Below, one piece after another: positions 33,069 through 41,404 of a stretch of 64,000 nucleotides of DNA; positions within the stretch are counted from its first letter, which is position 1; every line of letters starts with the position of its first letter. The stretch is from JABFRZ01 sp964631945. Its GTDB lineage: Bacteria; Planctomycetota; UBA1135; GCA-002686595. A program made the position numbers and the translations under genes. The stretch covers positions 1 through 64,000 of the forward strand of contig CAZWAY010000028.1 in assembly GCA_964631945.1 (NCBI GenBank), in the 5' to 3' direction. The notes under the pieces are model-generated. The model was not told where the DNA came from. It searched no databases and saw nothing but the letters and a program-made list of their open reading frames with translations.

Positions 33069-34307
33069 ATGGACTCCGCCAGCACCCAGGCCAAGCAGGA
33101 CATCTTCGTCGGGCGTCAGCCCATCTACGGCCGGCGCCTGGAGCTCTACGCCTACGAACTCCTGTACCGCGGCTCGGACGTGGACTACGCCGACTTCTCC
33201 GAGGGCGATCGGGCCACGTCGCAGGTGTTGCTCAACACCTTCACCGAGTTCGGGCTCGAGCGCATCGTCGGCGGGCACCTGGCCTTCATCAACCTGACGC
33301 GCGGCTTCATCGTGGGCGAGTACCCGTTGCCCGTCCCGCGCACGCAGGTCGTGCTGGAGGTGCTCGAGGAGGTCCCGGCGGACGAAGAGGTCCTGGCGGG
33401 GCTGCAGGACCTGCGCCGGCGCGGCTTCAAGATCGCGCTGGACGACTTCGATTGCCACCCCGAGCGCGCGCCGCTCCTGGCCCTGGCCGACATCGTCAAG
33501 CTCGACATCCTCGGGCTCGAGGAGCAGAAGATCCGCGAGCGCTTCCAGCTGCTGAAGCCGCTCGGGCTGAAGCTGCTGGCCGAGAAGATCGAGACGCGCG
33601 AGCAGTTCGAGCTGTGCCGCGACATGGGCTTCGACTACTTCCAGGGCTACTTCCTGGCCAAGCCCAACGTGGTCTCGGGCCAGAGCATCCCGGCCAACAG
33701 CCTGAACCTGCTGCGGCTGATGGCCGAGTTCCAGAACCCCGACCACGACTTCGAGCGCATCGCCGAGATCGTCAGCCAGGACGTGGCGCTCTCCTACAAG
33801 CTCCTGCGCCACATCAACGCGGCCATCTACGGCATGCCGCGCCGCATCGACTCGGTGCAGGAGACGGTCACGTACCTCGGGCTCTCCACGGTCAAGAACC
33901 TGGCCTGCCTGTTCATGCTCTCGGGCGTGGGCGAGCGTCCGCACGAGCTCCTGGTCACGGCCATGATGCGCGCCCGGATGTGCGAGCTCCTGGCGCGCGC
34001 GAGCTCGGCTCCCAACCCCTCCAGCTACTTCACCGCCGGGCTGTTCTCGACCCTCGACGCGCTGCTCAGCGCGCCCATGGAGCGCGTGGTCAAGAAGCTG
34101 CCGCTCGGCGAGGAGCTGCAGCAGGCCCTGCTCGAGAACAAGGGGCCGATGGCCGAGGCCCTGCGCTGCACCCTGGCCTACGAGCGCGGCGACTGGGACG
34201 CGGTCGATTGTTTCGGTCTGTCGCGCGCGGCCATCAAGGGCGCCTTCCTGGACGCGGTCGTGTGGGTCGAGGCGGTGGATCAGGAGATCGCCGCCGTCGC
34301 GCCCTAG
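33069..34307 (+). CDS. EAL (degenerate) plus HDOD signalling protein
   Basis: The 412-residue protein starts at ATG 33069. The frame runs 5' without homology to a known domain, and the GAGG before 33069 fits. Residues 5-200 form an EAL-like domain of the YuxH type, with ELLYRG, AFINLT, ALDDFD (the canonical GTG after DDF is missing), VKLDIL, LAEKIETREQ and DYFQGYFLAKP. Residues 210-400 are an HDOD domain (IAEIVSQDVALSYKLLRHIN, then VTYLGLSTVKNLACLFML). EAL-HDOD proteins usually bind or sense signals rather than degrade c-di-GMP. The stop TAG lies inside a terminal inverted repeat, so the original C-terminus may have been altered. Confidence 0.9.
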   Translation: MDSASTQAKQDIFVGRQPIYGRRLELYAYELLYRGSDVDYADFSEGDRATSQVLLNTFTEFGLERIVGGHLAFINLTRGFIVGEYPLPVPRTQVVLEVLEEVPADEEVLAGLQDLRRRGFKIALDDFDCHPERAPLLALADIVKLDILGLEEQKIRERFQLLKPLGLKLLAEKIETREQFELCRDMGFDYFQGYFLAKPNVVSGQSIPANSLNLLRLMAEFQNPDHDFERIAEIVSQDVALSYKLLRHINAAIYGMPRRIDSVQETVTYLGLSTVKNLACLFMLSGVGERPHELLVTAMMRARMCELLARASSAPNPSSYFTAGLFSTLDALLSAPMERVVKKLPLGEELQQALLENKGPMAEALRCTLAYERGDWDAVDCFGLSRAAIKGAFLDAVVWVEAVDQEIAAVAP

Positions 34308-34482
34308 CAGTCCGTTGGAAAAGATCCCTGCTGCGGCTTCGCGCGCATCGACGGTGCGTCGTCACGCTCGTCGAGCCGTGCTCAGCGGCCAGGAAGGCCG
34401 CTTCCGCCGTCTCTCCGTCGCGTTCCTAGCTCCGTCGATGCGCGCTTTGCCTCGCGACGGGACTTTTTCAACGGCCTGCTAG
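34304..34482. mobile_element. MITE-like foldback element of about 180 bp
   Basis: The outer ends are long imperfect inverted repeats of about 50 bp. The left begins CTAGCAGTCCGTTGGAAAAG and the right, read on the minus strand, begins CTAGCAGGCCGTTGAAAAAG. Inside them GCGCGCATCGACGG (34341-34354) and CCGTCGATGCGCGC (34432-34445) continue the pairing perfectly. CTAG at both ends may be a target duplication. There is no room for a transposase. Ends of the type CAGGCCGTTGAAAAA occur on some IS families, so it could be mobilised by an unlinked transposase. It lies between the HDOD gene, whose stop it provides, and pyk. Confidence 0.72.
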
Positions 34483-34571
34483 CCGGCCTGTGATCGTCGC
34501 CGGTCCGGCCGGCGCGCGTGGGGCGGCTCGCTTCGGCGCTCGGCGAGCCCTACGCTCTTGCCCTTCGCACC

Positions 34572-36044
34572 ATGCAAGAGACACCCAACTGGGGCCGCTT
34601 CACCCGGCGCAAGCTGCCCATCTCCGGGCGCGCCTTCACCAAGGTCGTCGCCACCATCGGCCCGGCCTCGGAGCCGCTCATCGAGCAGCTGATCGACGCG
34701 GGCATGAACGTGGCGCGCATCAACCTGAGCCACGGCGACGACGACGACGTGCGGCGTCGCATCGCCGCCCTGCGCGCGGCCGCGGCCCGCAAGGGCCTCG
34801 TGCTCGGCATCCTGGCCGACATCCGCGGCCCCAAGCTGCGCCTCGGGCACTTCCCGGGCGGCCGGCTGGAGCTCGAGGAAGACCAGCGCGTGTGGTTGTA
34901 CGAGGGCGGCGGCATGGCCGAGCCCGGCCGCGTCCCGATGGACTTCCCCGGCCTGCTCGATTCGACCGAGAAGGGCCAGCGCGTGCTCCTGGCCGACGGC
35001 GCGGTCGAGCTGGTGGTCGAGGAGAAGCACCCCGACGGCCTCGACGCGCGCGTCGTGCGCAGCGGGACGATCGGCGACGCCAAGGGCGTGCACCTGCCGG
35101 ACTCGCGCATGACCCTGGTGGTCCCGACCGAGGAGGACCGTCGCGATCTCGAGCTGTGCCGCGAGCTGGACGTGGACATGGTGGGGGTCAGCTTCGTCTC
35201 GCGCGCCGAGGAGATCACGGCCGTGCGCGCGTGCGTCCCGGACGCGCTGGTGGTGGCCAAGATCGAGCGCGTGGCGGCGATCGAGAACCTGGAGGAGCTG
35301 CTCGACGCCACCGATGGCGTGATGGTGGCGCGCGGCGACCTGGGGGTCGAGATGGAGCTCGAGCAGCTGCCCATGGTGCAGAAGACCCTGATCCAGGCGG
35401 CCCTGCGCTCGGGGCGCTTCACGATCACCGCCACCGAGATGCTGGAGTCGATGGTGCACTCCTCGCGCCCGACGCGGGCCGAGGTCACCGACGTCGCCAA
35501 CGCCGTCCTGGACGGGACCGACGCGGTCATGCTCTCGGCCGAGACCGCGGTCGGGAAGCACCCCATCGAGGCGGTCGAGGCCATGCAGCGCATCGCCCGC
35601 GCGGTCGAGGCCAGCCAGCGCTACCACGACCTGCCGCGCGTGAGCTTCCGGGCCTCGGAGCCGACCTTCTCGAACGCGGTGGCGCTGGCCGCCGCCCAGG
35701 CGGCCGAGGCCCTGGGGGTGGAGCGCATCATCTGCTTCACCGAGACCGGCAACACCGTGCGCCAGCTCTCGCGCTATCGGCCCCACGCGGAGGTCTTCGC
35801 GCTCTCGCCCCACCTGCGCACGCTGCGGCACATGTCGGTGCTGGCCCACGTGCGCCCGCTGGAATTCCCGCACAAGCCGACGCTCGAGGACATGCTGGAC
35901 AGCGCCAGCCAGGAGCTCCTGGCGCGCGGCCTGGTCAAGCCGGGCGAGCGGGTCGTGTTCGTGGCGGGCGTGCCGCCGGCGGTGGCGCGCTCGACCAACG
36001 TCTTGAAACTGCACCGCATCGGTGATCCCATCAAGCTCGGGTGA
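34572..36044 (+). CDS. pyk: pyruvate kinase
   Basis: The 490-residue protein starts at ATG 34572, near the usual bacterial length (about 470-480). It catalyses phosphoenolpyruvate + ADP to pyruvate + ATP in glycolysis. Hallmarks: KVVATIGPAS, INLSHGDDDD, DIRGPKLRLG, VVAKIERVAAIENL (catalytic Lys), MVARGDLGVEMELEQLP, TATEMLESMVHSSRPTRAEV (usually TQMLESM) and DAVMLSAETAVGKHP. The B domain (about 80-170) and the C-terminal domain, with ETGNTVRQLSRYRP, are complete. It is the first of a tight string of genes; the next, a MinD-like ATPase, could start by overlapping its stop. Confidence 0.96.
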   Translation: MQETPNWGRFTRRKLPISGRAFTKVVATIGPASEPLIEQLIDAGMNVARINLSHGDDDDVRRRIAALRAAAARKGLVLGILADIRGPKLRLGHFPGGRLELEEDQRVWLYEGGGMAEPGRVPMDFPGLLDSTEKGQRVLLADGAVELVVEEKHPDGLDARVVRSGTIGDAKGVHLPDSRMTLVVPTEEDRRDLELCRELDVDMVGVSFVSRAEEITAVRACVPDALVVAKIERVAAIENLEELLDATDGVMVARGDLGVEMELEQLPMVQKTLIQAALRSGRFTITATEMLESMVHSSRPTRAEVTDVANAVLDGTDAVMLSAETAVGKHPIEAVEAMQRIARAVEASQRYHDLPRVSFRASEPTFSNAVALAAAQAAEALGVERIICFTETGNTVRQLSRYRPHAEVFALSPHLRTLRHMSVLAHVRPLEFPHKPTLEDMLDSASQELLARGLVKPGERVVFVAGVPPAVARSTNVLKLHRIGDPIKLG

Positions 36045-36082
36045 CGGGTACACGGCGACCGAGCACAGGATGGGTGCCGACG

Positions 36083-37027
36083 ATGGCGGCGGAACGACTG
36101 GTGGCGAACGCGGACGGAACGGTGTCGGGCCAGCTCGATCCGGGCCTGCACGGCGGCCCGGCGAGCGTGCCCCTGGCCGAGACCCTCGGCCTCACGCGGC
36201 TGTTCGGCCTGGCGCGGCGTGAGACCGGCGGCACGCCGGTGGCGCGCGTGCTGTGCGTGGCCAGCGGCAAGGGCGGGACCGGCAAGAGCATCCTCTCCTC
36301 GAACCTGGCGGTGCTGCGCGCCCAGCGCGGCGAGCGCGTGCTGCTGGTGGACTTCGACGCCGGCCTCGCCAACGCGCACCTCTTGCTCGGCCTGGCGCCG
36401 CAGTACGACCTCTCGCACGTGCTGCAGGGTCAGGTGCGCGCCGAGGAGGCCCTGGTGACGGGGCCGGCCGGCATCCAGCTGCTCTCGGGCGGCGTCGGCC
36501 GGCACATCCTCGCCAACCCGACCCGGCGCGAGCTCGACCGACTGTTCAAGGCCCTGCGCCCGCTGGAGGAGCAGTTCGACCTGATCGTGATCGACCACGG
36601 CGCGGGCGTCTCCTACTCGACCGTGACGCACCTCGCGGCCGCCACCACGCTGCTCCTGGTGACCAACCACGAGGTCACGGCGCTGTCGGACGGCTATGCG
36701 CTCTACAAGCGCGCGCACCTGGCGAACCCCGCCATCCGCGTGGGCCTGGTGGTGAACCGCTCGCCCGACGAGGCGCGCGCGCAGTCGGCCTGGACCCGCT
36801 TCCAGAGCGCGGCCCAGCGCTTCCTCGGGCACACGCCCGAGCTGGTCGGGTGGGTGCCCTACGACCTCGCCGTCCTGCGCAGCGTGGAGCAGCGTGTGCC
36901 CGTGACGCTGCTGGAGCCCGACAGCCCGGCCGCGCGCGCGATCGAGGGCGTCGCGAACTGGGCTCCGATCGAGCACAGCCGCGGGACGCGCGCCTTCTTC
37001 GAACGCGCCCGCGCGGCCCTGCGCTAG
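36083..37027 (+). CDS. MinD/FlhG-like P-loop ATPase
   Basis: The 314-residue protein is given from ATG 36083. GTG 36041, overlapping the pyk stop as GTGA, is an alternative with a poor N-terminus. The deviant Walker A motif SGKGGTGKSILSSNLAVL, the switch motif LLVDFDAGLANAHLLLGL, and FDLIVIDHGAGVSYS are those of the MinD/ParA/FlhG family, closest to FlhG (FleN) by the long N-terminal extension before the P-loop. No flagellar gene is in the window, so a role in polar placement of another structure is equally likely. It is followed by a ParA-like gene. Confidence 0.88.
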   Translation: MAAERLVANADGTVSGQLDPGLHGGPASVPLAETLGLTRLFGLARRETGGTPVARVLCVASGKGGTGKSILSSNLAVLRAQRGERVLLVDFDAGLANAHLLLGLAPQYDLSHVLQGQVRAEEALVTGPAGIQLLSGGVGRHILANPTRRELDRLFKALRPLEEQFDLIVIDHGAGVSYSTVTHLAAATTLLLVTNHEVTALSDGYALYKRAHLANPAIRVGLVVNRSPDEARAQSAWTRFQSAAQRFLGHTPELVGWVPYDLAVLRSVEQRVPVTLLEPDSPAARAIEGVANWAPIEHSRGTRAFFERARAALR

Positions 37028-37115
37028 CAGGGCCGTGCAGCGCTCGTCCCACGGGCGGAGCGGAGCCCGCCGATCCGCTTGCATCGGCCGCGCGCAAACG
37101 GGATAAGGGAACGCG

Positions 37116-37961
37116 ATGCACGTCCTGGCGCTCGCCAACCAGAAGGGTGGCACGGGGAAGACGACCACGGCCATCAACCTGGCCGCCTCGCTCGCGGCGC
37201 TGGGCAAGCGCGTGTGCCTGGTGGACCTGGATCCCCAGGCCCACGCCACGCTCGGGCTGGCCTGCCACGCCGAGGAAGAGGACTCGGTCGCGCGCCTGTT
37301 CCTCGACGGCGTGCCGCTCACGGCCCTGCAGCGCAGCGTGCCGGGCGGCTTCCACCTGGTTCCCTCCAGCCTGCACCTGTCCGAGTTCGAGCAGGTGGCC
37401 GAGCGCACGCTGGGTCCGGAGCGCGTGCTGGAGGCAGCCCTGGCCGATCTGGAGGGGCGCTACGACTGGGTCCTGCTCGATTGTCCGCCGCGCGCGGATG
37501 GCGTCCTGTGCGCCAACGCCGTGCGTGCCGCCACGACCACCCTGCTGGTGGTCGAGACCGGGGCCTTCGCCCTGCAGGGCGCGCTGCAGGCGCGCCGCCT
37601 GTTCGAGGCCCTGGCCGCCGACCTCGGCCGACCGCTCGCGCTCCTGTACCTGGCCACGCGCTTCGACCGCCGCACGGCGCTCGCGCGCGAGCTCCTGGTG
37701 GCCATGCAGGCGCGCTTCGAGCGCGAGATGCTCGACACGGTCATCCGGCGCGACACCGCCCTGCGCGAGGCCGCCGCGCACGGCATGCCCGTGCGCAAGC
37801 TGGACCCGGCCTCGCGCGGCGCCTTCGACCACGACGCACTGGCGCGCGAGCTGTCCGAGCGCACGCGCTCGGCGCTCGGCCCGCGCGTGCGCGTCGCGCA
37901 CCTTCCTGCCGCCGGCGTGCCCGCCGCGCCGCGTGCCTTCGCTCCGGCCCTGGAGCGCTGA
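37116..37961 (+). CDS. ParA/Soj-like ATPase
   Basis: The 281-residue protein has a complete deviant Walker A, NQKGGTGKTTTAINLAASLA (residues 8-27), then VCLVDLDPQAHATLGLA and DWVLLDCPPRADGVLCANAV. It is of the chromosomal ParA/Soj type. No parB gene is near, and no parS-like palindromes were found between genes, so this may be an orphan ParA for cargo positioning. It is 88 bp after the MinD-like gene and 38 bp before the helix-hairpin-helix-type gene, which it may share a transcript with. Confidence 0.93.
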   Translation: MHVLALANQKGGTGKTTTAINLAASLAALGKRVCLVDLDPQAHATLGLACHAEEEDSVARLFLDGVPLTALQRSVPGGFHLVPSSLHLSEFEQVAERTLGPERVLEAALADLEGRYDWVLLDCPPRADGVLCANAVRAATTTLLVVETGAFALQGALQARRLFEALAADLGRPLALLYLATRFDRRTALARELLVAMQARFEREMLDTVIRRDTALREAAAHGMPVRKLDPASRGAFDHDALARELSERTRSALGPRVRVAHLPAAGVPAAPRAFAPALER

Positions 37962-37999
37962 TCCCGCTAGCCGATCCCGTAGACGACGAGGAATTCGCC

Positions 38000-38776
38000 A
38001 TGGACACCCTGGCCCTGCTCTGCAATCTGCACGCCGACGGACCCGCCACCCTGCAGCGCCTGCGCCGCGTCGGCTGCGAGTCGCTGGCCGCGCTGCGGCG
38101 CCTCGCCCCGGCCACGCTGTCCGAGCAGCTCGACTGGAACGAGCGCGCCGCCGCGCGCTTCCTGCGCGAGGCCGCGCTGCTGTGCGAGCGCATCGAGCAC
38201 GACGAGGCGGGCGGTGCCGAGCTCGAGGATCCCGAGTTCGAGCTGGAGTCCGAGCTGGTCGAGCAGCTCGACGGCGAGCTCGACGAGGCCGAGCGCGAGA
38301 GCGAGGACCCCGCCGCGTTCCAGGGTGAGGAGGGCGAGGACGAGGAGGCCGACGAGGCCGGCTACGCTCCGCCCGCCGAGCGCGTCGAGGCCGTGCTCGG
38401 CACCTGGCGCGAGCTCGACCGCCTGTCGCCGCCCGAGGATCCGGCCAGCTTCGTGATCCCGCGCCCGCCACCCCTGCCCGATCGCGCACTCGCCGCGGCC
38501 CGCCTGGTCGAGCTTCCGGCGCGCCTGGTCGCGCGCCTCGAGGCCCTCGGTGTGCGCACGTTGCGCGAACTCGTCGACGCGCGCGAGCTCGAACTCGCGC
38601 GCACGCTGCCGCTGGCCTTCACGCGCGTGAAGCACCTGCAGTTCCAGGCCGCGCGCGCGCTCGAGCAGCTCGGCTCCGTCGCGCCCGCGGCCAGCGCCCC
38701 GCTCCCCCCCGTTCGCTACGAGGCCTTCACCCCGCCGCCCGTCGAGCCCTTCGAGACCGCCGGCCCGTTCGCCTAG
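38000..38776 (+). CDS. acidic protein with two helix-hairpin-helix-like domains
   Basis: The 258-residue protein starts at ATG 38000 with GAGGA nearby. The N-terminal part (LQRLRRVGCESLAALRRLAPATLSE) and a C-terminal part (LVARLEALGVRTLRELVDARELELARTL) both have the L..lG..sl..L pattern of helix-hairpin-helix DNA-binding units. They are joined by a very acidic linker (about 75-125, dominated by Glu and Asp). It follows parA by 38 bp, so it may be a partner of the ParA-like ATPase, for example a cargo adaptor or DNA-binding partner in place of ParB. That is inference only. Confidence 0.72.
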   Translation: MDTLALLCNLHADGPATLQRLRRVGCESLAALRRLAPATLSEQLDWNERAAARFLREAALLCERIEHDEAGGAELEDPEFELESELVEQLDGELDEAERESEDPAAFQGEEGEDEEADEAGYAPPAERVEAVLGTWRELDRLSPPEDPASFVIPRPPPLPDRALAAARLVELPARLVARLEALGVRTLRELVDARELELARTLPLAFTRVKHLQFQAARALEQLGSVAPAASAPLPPVRYEAFTPPPVEPFETAGPFA

Positions 38777-38794
38777 CGGCCGGCGCGGCAACGC

Positions 38795-39976
38795 CTAGCG
38801 CGTCTTCTCGAACAGCGCCTGGCGTTCGCGCCAGACCGGGTTCTGCGGGTCGAGCTCGATGCAGCGCCGGATCTCCTGCAGGGCTTCCTCGCGTCGGCCC
38901 AGCGCGAACAGGCAGCAGGCCAGGGTGTCGACCACGTAGGGCACGTCGCGCGCCGCCGCCACGGCCGCGAGCGCGACCTCCAGCGCGAACTCCAGGTCCG
39001 CGCGCGTGGCCCCCGCGCGGTTCTCGTAGATGCTCCAGGCGATGTTGTTGCCCAGGAACTTGTGCTCCTCGAGCGGCACCAGCGGCCAGAGCTCGCGCGC
39101 GGCCGCGAAGTAGCGCAGCAGGTGCCGGTCGGCGCCCTCTGGGTCGCTGGCCGAGCGCGCGGCCTGGCCCTCGAGCATCCAGATCTTCCACCAGGCCTCG
39201 AAGCGCAGCGCCGGCTCCTTCTCGGCCGCCACGAACTCGTACAGCGGCTCGAGCTCCAGCTTGGCCGAAGCCGCGGCGAACAGCGATTCGAGGCGCATGC
39301 GGCGCGAGGCGGGCGAGCGTCCCTCGCGATCGCGCTCGTGGATCTCGGCCACCTGTTCCTCGAAGGCGAACACGTCGCCGATCGTGCGCAGCTTGCAGGC
39401 CAGCTCCCAGCGCGAGTCCAGGTCGTTCGGGTCGCGCAGGATGCGCGCGCGCAGGTCCGAGAAGGTGCCGCGGTTGGCCTTGATGCGCTGCACCTCGTGC
39501 AGGAAGGCCTCGGGTGCGAAGTAGCCGCTGACCTGGTCGCGCAACGCGCCGTCGGGATCCAGGAACACCAGCGCGGGCGGACCCTGGACCTGGAAGCGCT
39601 TGCGCAGCGGCTTGGTCTCCTTGGCGTCGGCGTCGATCGAGTAGCACAGCAGCTCGCGCAGCTCGCCCAGCACCTGGGCGTCCACGTAGGTGGTCTTCTC
39701 GAGCTTCTTGCTGAAGGCGTTGGAGCGCGAGTAGAAGTCGAGGAACACGATGCGCTTGGAGCGCGTGGCCTCGCCCAGCAGCTGCTCGTAGGTGCCCGCG
39801 AACCACGCCACCTTCCCGCGCGGCTCCGGCAGCGGCGGGTCCTGGCTCTCCGACAGCTGCAGCTCACCGAGCGGCAACTCGCGCAGCGGGCACTCGACGG
39901 CGCCCGCGCCTCGGCGCTGGCCGGAGGCCGCGACGGGCAGGAACGGAGCACAAAGGACGAGCGAAACGAGCAGCAT
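38795..39976 (-). CDS. exported thioredoxin-fold protein with TPR-like end, lacking CxxC
   Basis: The 393-residue protein starts at ATG 39976 with a signal peptide (about 1-20). A thioredoxin-like domain follows, with the strand RIVFLDFYSRSNAFSKKLEKT. Where a CxxC redox pair is expected there is SNAFSKK, so it is not a disulfide reductase. The cis-Pro region is GPPALVFLDPDGA. From about 190 on, helical repeats of TPR type appear (ALFALGRREEALQEIRRCIEL). It is probably a periplasmic or membrane-associated scaffold. It is convergent with the helix-hairpin-helix gene and ends 18 bp from it. Confidence 0.82.
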   Translation of the reverse strand: MLLVSLVLCAPFLPVAASGQRRGAGAVECPLRELPLGELQLSESQDPPLPEPRGKVAWFAGTYEQLLGEATRSKRIVFLDFYSRSNAFSKKLEKTTYVDAQVLGELRELLCYSIDADAKETKPLRKRFQVQGPPALVFLDPDGALRDQVSGYFAPEAFLHEVQRIKANRGTFSDLRARILRDPNDLDSRWELACKLRTIGDVFAFEEQVAEIHERDREGRSPASRRMRLESLFAAASAKLELEPLYEFVAAEKEPALRFEAWWKIWMLEGQAARSASDPEGADRHLLRYFAAARELWPLVPLEEHKFLGNNIAWSIYENRAGATRADLEFALEVALAAVAAARDVPYVVDTLACCLFALGRREEALQEIRRCIELDPQNPVWRERQALFEKTR

Positions 39977-40142
39977 GGCTCGGACGCGCGCAGGGGTGGG
40001 GGACGTGCGTCCGGGGAGATCCTATGCCCTCCCGCGGGGCTTGTCAGGCGCGGGCCGAGACGGCGAATTCCTCTTGCAGGACCCGAACAGTCTCGGCGCA
40101 GTTCATTCCGTGCTCGCGCCGCGTTGCGTACCATGCCGCCGC

Positions 40143-41393
40143 TTGAGCGGACCCGCCACCGACCCCTGCGCGCGGCGTCTGATCGCGCGTCAGCGTGAGT
40201 CGCGCGGAGACGATCCGATCTTCGCCCTCGACGCCGAGGCCGCGCGCCGGCGCGCCGCCGGCGAGGACGTGGTGAATTCGACGCTCGGGACGCTGCTGGA
40301 CGAGGAGCTGCGCCTGGCCACGCTGCCGGCCGTGGCCGAGGCCTATCGCCGCATCGCCAGCGAGCGCGGCGCCGGCTACGCGCCCATCGCCGGGCCGCGC
40401 GCCTTCCTGGAGGCCGTCCAGGCCGATCTGTTCGGGTCGTCCGAGCTGGCGCGCCTGGCGGTGACGGTCGCGACCCCGGGCGGCACGGGCGCGCTGGCTC
40501 TGGCCGTGAACAACTTCCTCGAGCCGGGGCAGAGCCTGCTCACGAGCTCCTACTACTGGTCGCCCTACGAGACCATCGCGGCGCAGGCCGGCCGCGCGCT
40601 CACGACCTTCCCGATGTTCTCGGGCGAGGGGCGCTTCGACGTGGCTGCCCTGGGGGCGGCGCTCGCGCGCAGCGCCGCGCGCCAGGGGCGCTCGCTCGTG
40701 TTCCTCAACACGCCCTGCCACAACCCCACCGGCTACACCCTGGACGAGCACGACTGGCGCGCGCTCCTGGAGGTGCTCGTCCCGGCCGCGGCCGACCAGC
40801 GCCTGACGCTGCTGGTGGACCTGGCCTACGCGCGCTACGGGGCCGGCGACACGCGCGCCTGGGTGCGCCACCTCGAACCGCTGCTCGGCCACGCCACCGT
40901 GCTGGTGGCCTGGTCGGCCTCCAAGGCCTTCACCGCCTACGGCGCGCGCGTGGGCGCGTGCGTCGCGCTCGAGGCCGACGAGTCCGAGCGCGAGCTCGTG
41001 CGCGCGGCGCTGGGCGCCTCCTGCCGCGGCACCTGGTCGAACTGCAACCACCTCGGGATGCTGGCCATCAGCGAGTGCCTGCGTGATCCGGGCCTGGCCG
41101 AGCGCGTCGAGCGCGAGCGCGGCGAGCTGCGCGCGCTGCTCGCCCGGCGCGTCGAACTGTTCACGCGCCTCGCCCGCCAGGCGCGCCTCGCGCACCCGCG
41201 CTACGAGGGCGGCTTCTTCGTGACGGTGTTCACGCCCGACGCCGAGCGCACCGCGGCCCACATGCGCGCCGCCGGCGTGTTCGTCGTGCCCGTCGCGGGC
41301 GCCGTGCGCGTGGCCATCTGCTCGACACCCCTCTGCACGCTGCCGCGTCTGGTCGAGGCCCTGGCCGCGGGCGTCGAGGCGAGCCGGCGCTGA
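40143..41393 (+). CDS. class I/II PLP-dependent aminotransferase
   Basis: The 416-residue protein is started at TTG 40143; GTG 40110 is an alternative and no in-frame ATG is available. It has the fold type I aminotransferase pattern: PGGTGALALAVNNFLEPG, NTPCHNPTGYTL (the conserved NPTG loop), LLVDLAYARYG, VAWSASKAFTAYGAR (the PLP-binding Lys) and a final VFVVPVAGAVRVAIC. The closest known group is the aromatic/aspartate-type aminotransferases; the substrate is undetermined. It is followed by a DegT-type aminotransferase gene after an 11-bp gap. Confidence 0.88.
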   Translation: MSGPATDPCARRLIARQRESRGDDPIFALDAEAARRRAAGEDVVNSTLGTLLDEELRLATLPAVAEAYRRIASERGAGYAPIAGPRAFLEAVQADLFGSSELARLAVTVATPGGTGALALAVNNFLEPGQSLLTSSYYWSPYETIAAQAGRALTTFPMFSGEGRFDVAALGAALARSAARQGRSLVFLNTPCHNPTGYTLDEHDWRALLEVLVPAAADQRLTLLVDLAYARYGAGDTRAWVRHLEPLLGHATVLVAWSASKAFTAYGARVGACVALEADESERELVRAALGASCRGTWSNCNHLGMLAISECLRDPGLAERVERERGELRALLARRVELFTRLARQARLAHPRYEGGFFVTVFTPDAERTAAHMRAAGVFVVPVAGAVRVAICSTPLCTLPRLVEALAAGVEASRR

Positions 41394-41404
41394 CGCCACA
41401 TCCC

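Noticed and set aside
32519..34429. 636-residue open frame over the selenoprotein and the EAL-HDOD gene
   Set aside because: It is a shifted frame of two genes with recognisable products and shows no domain of its own.
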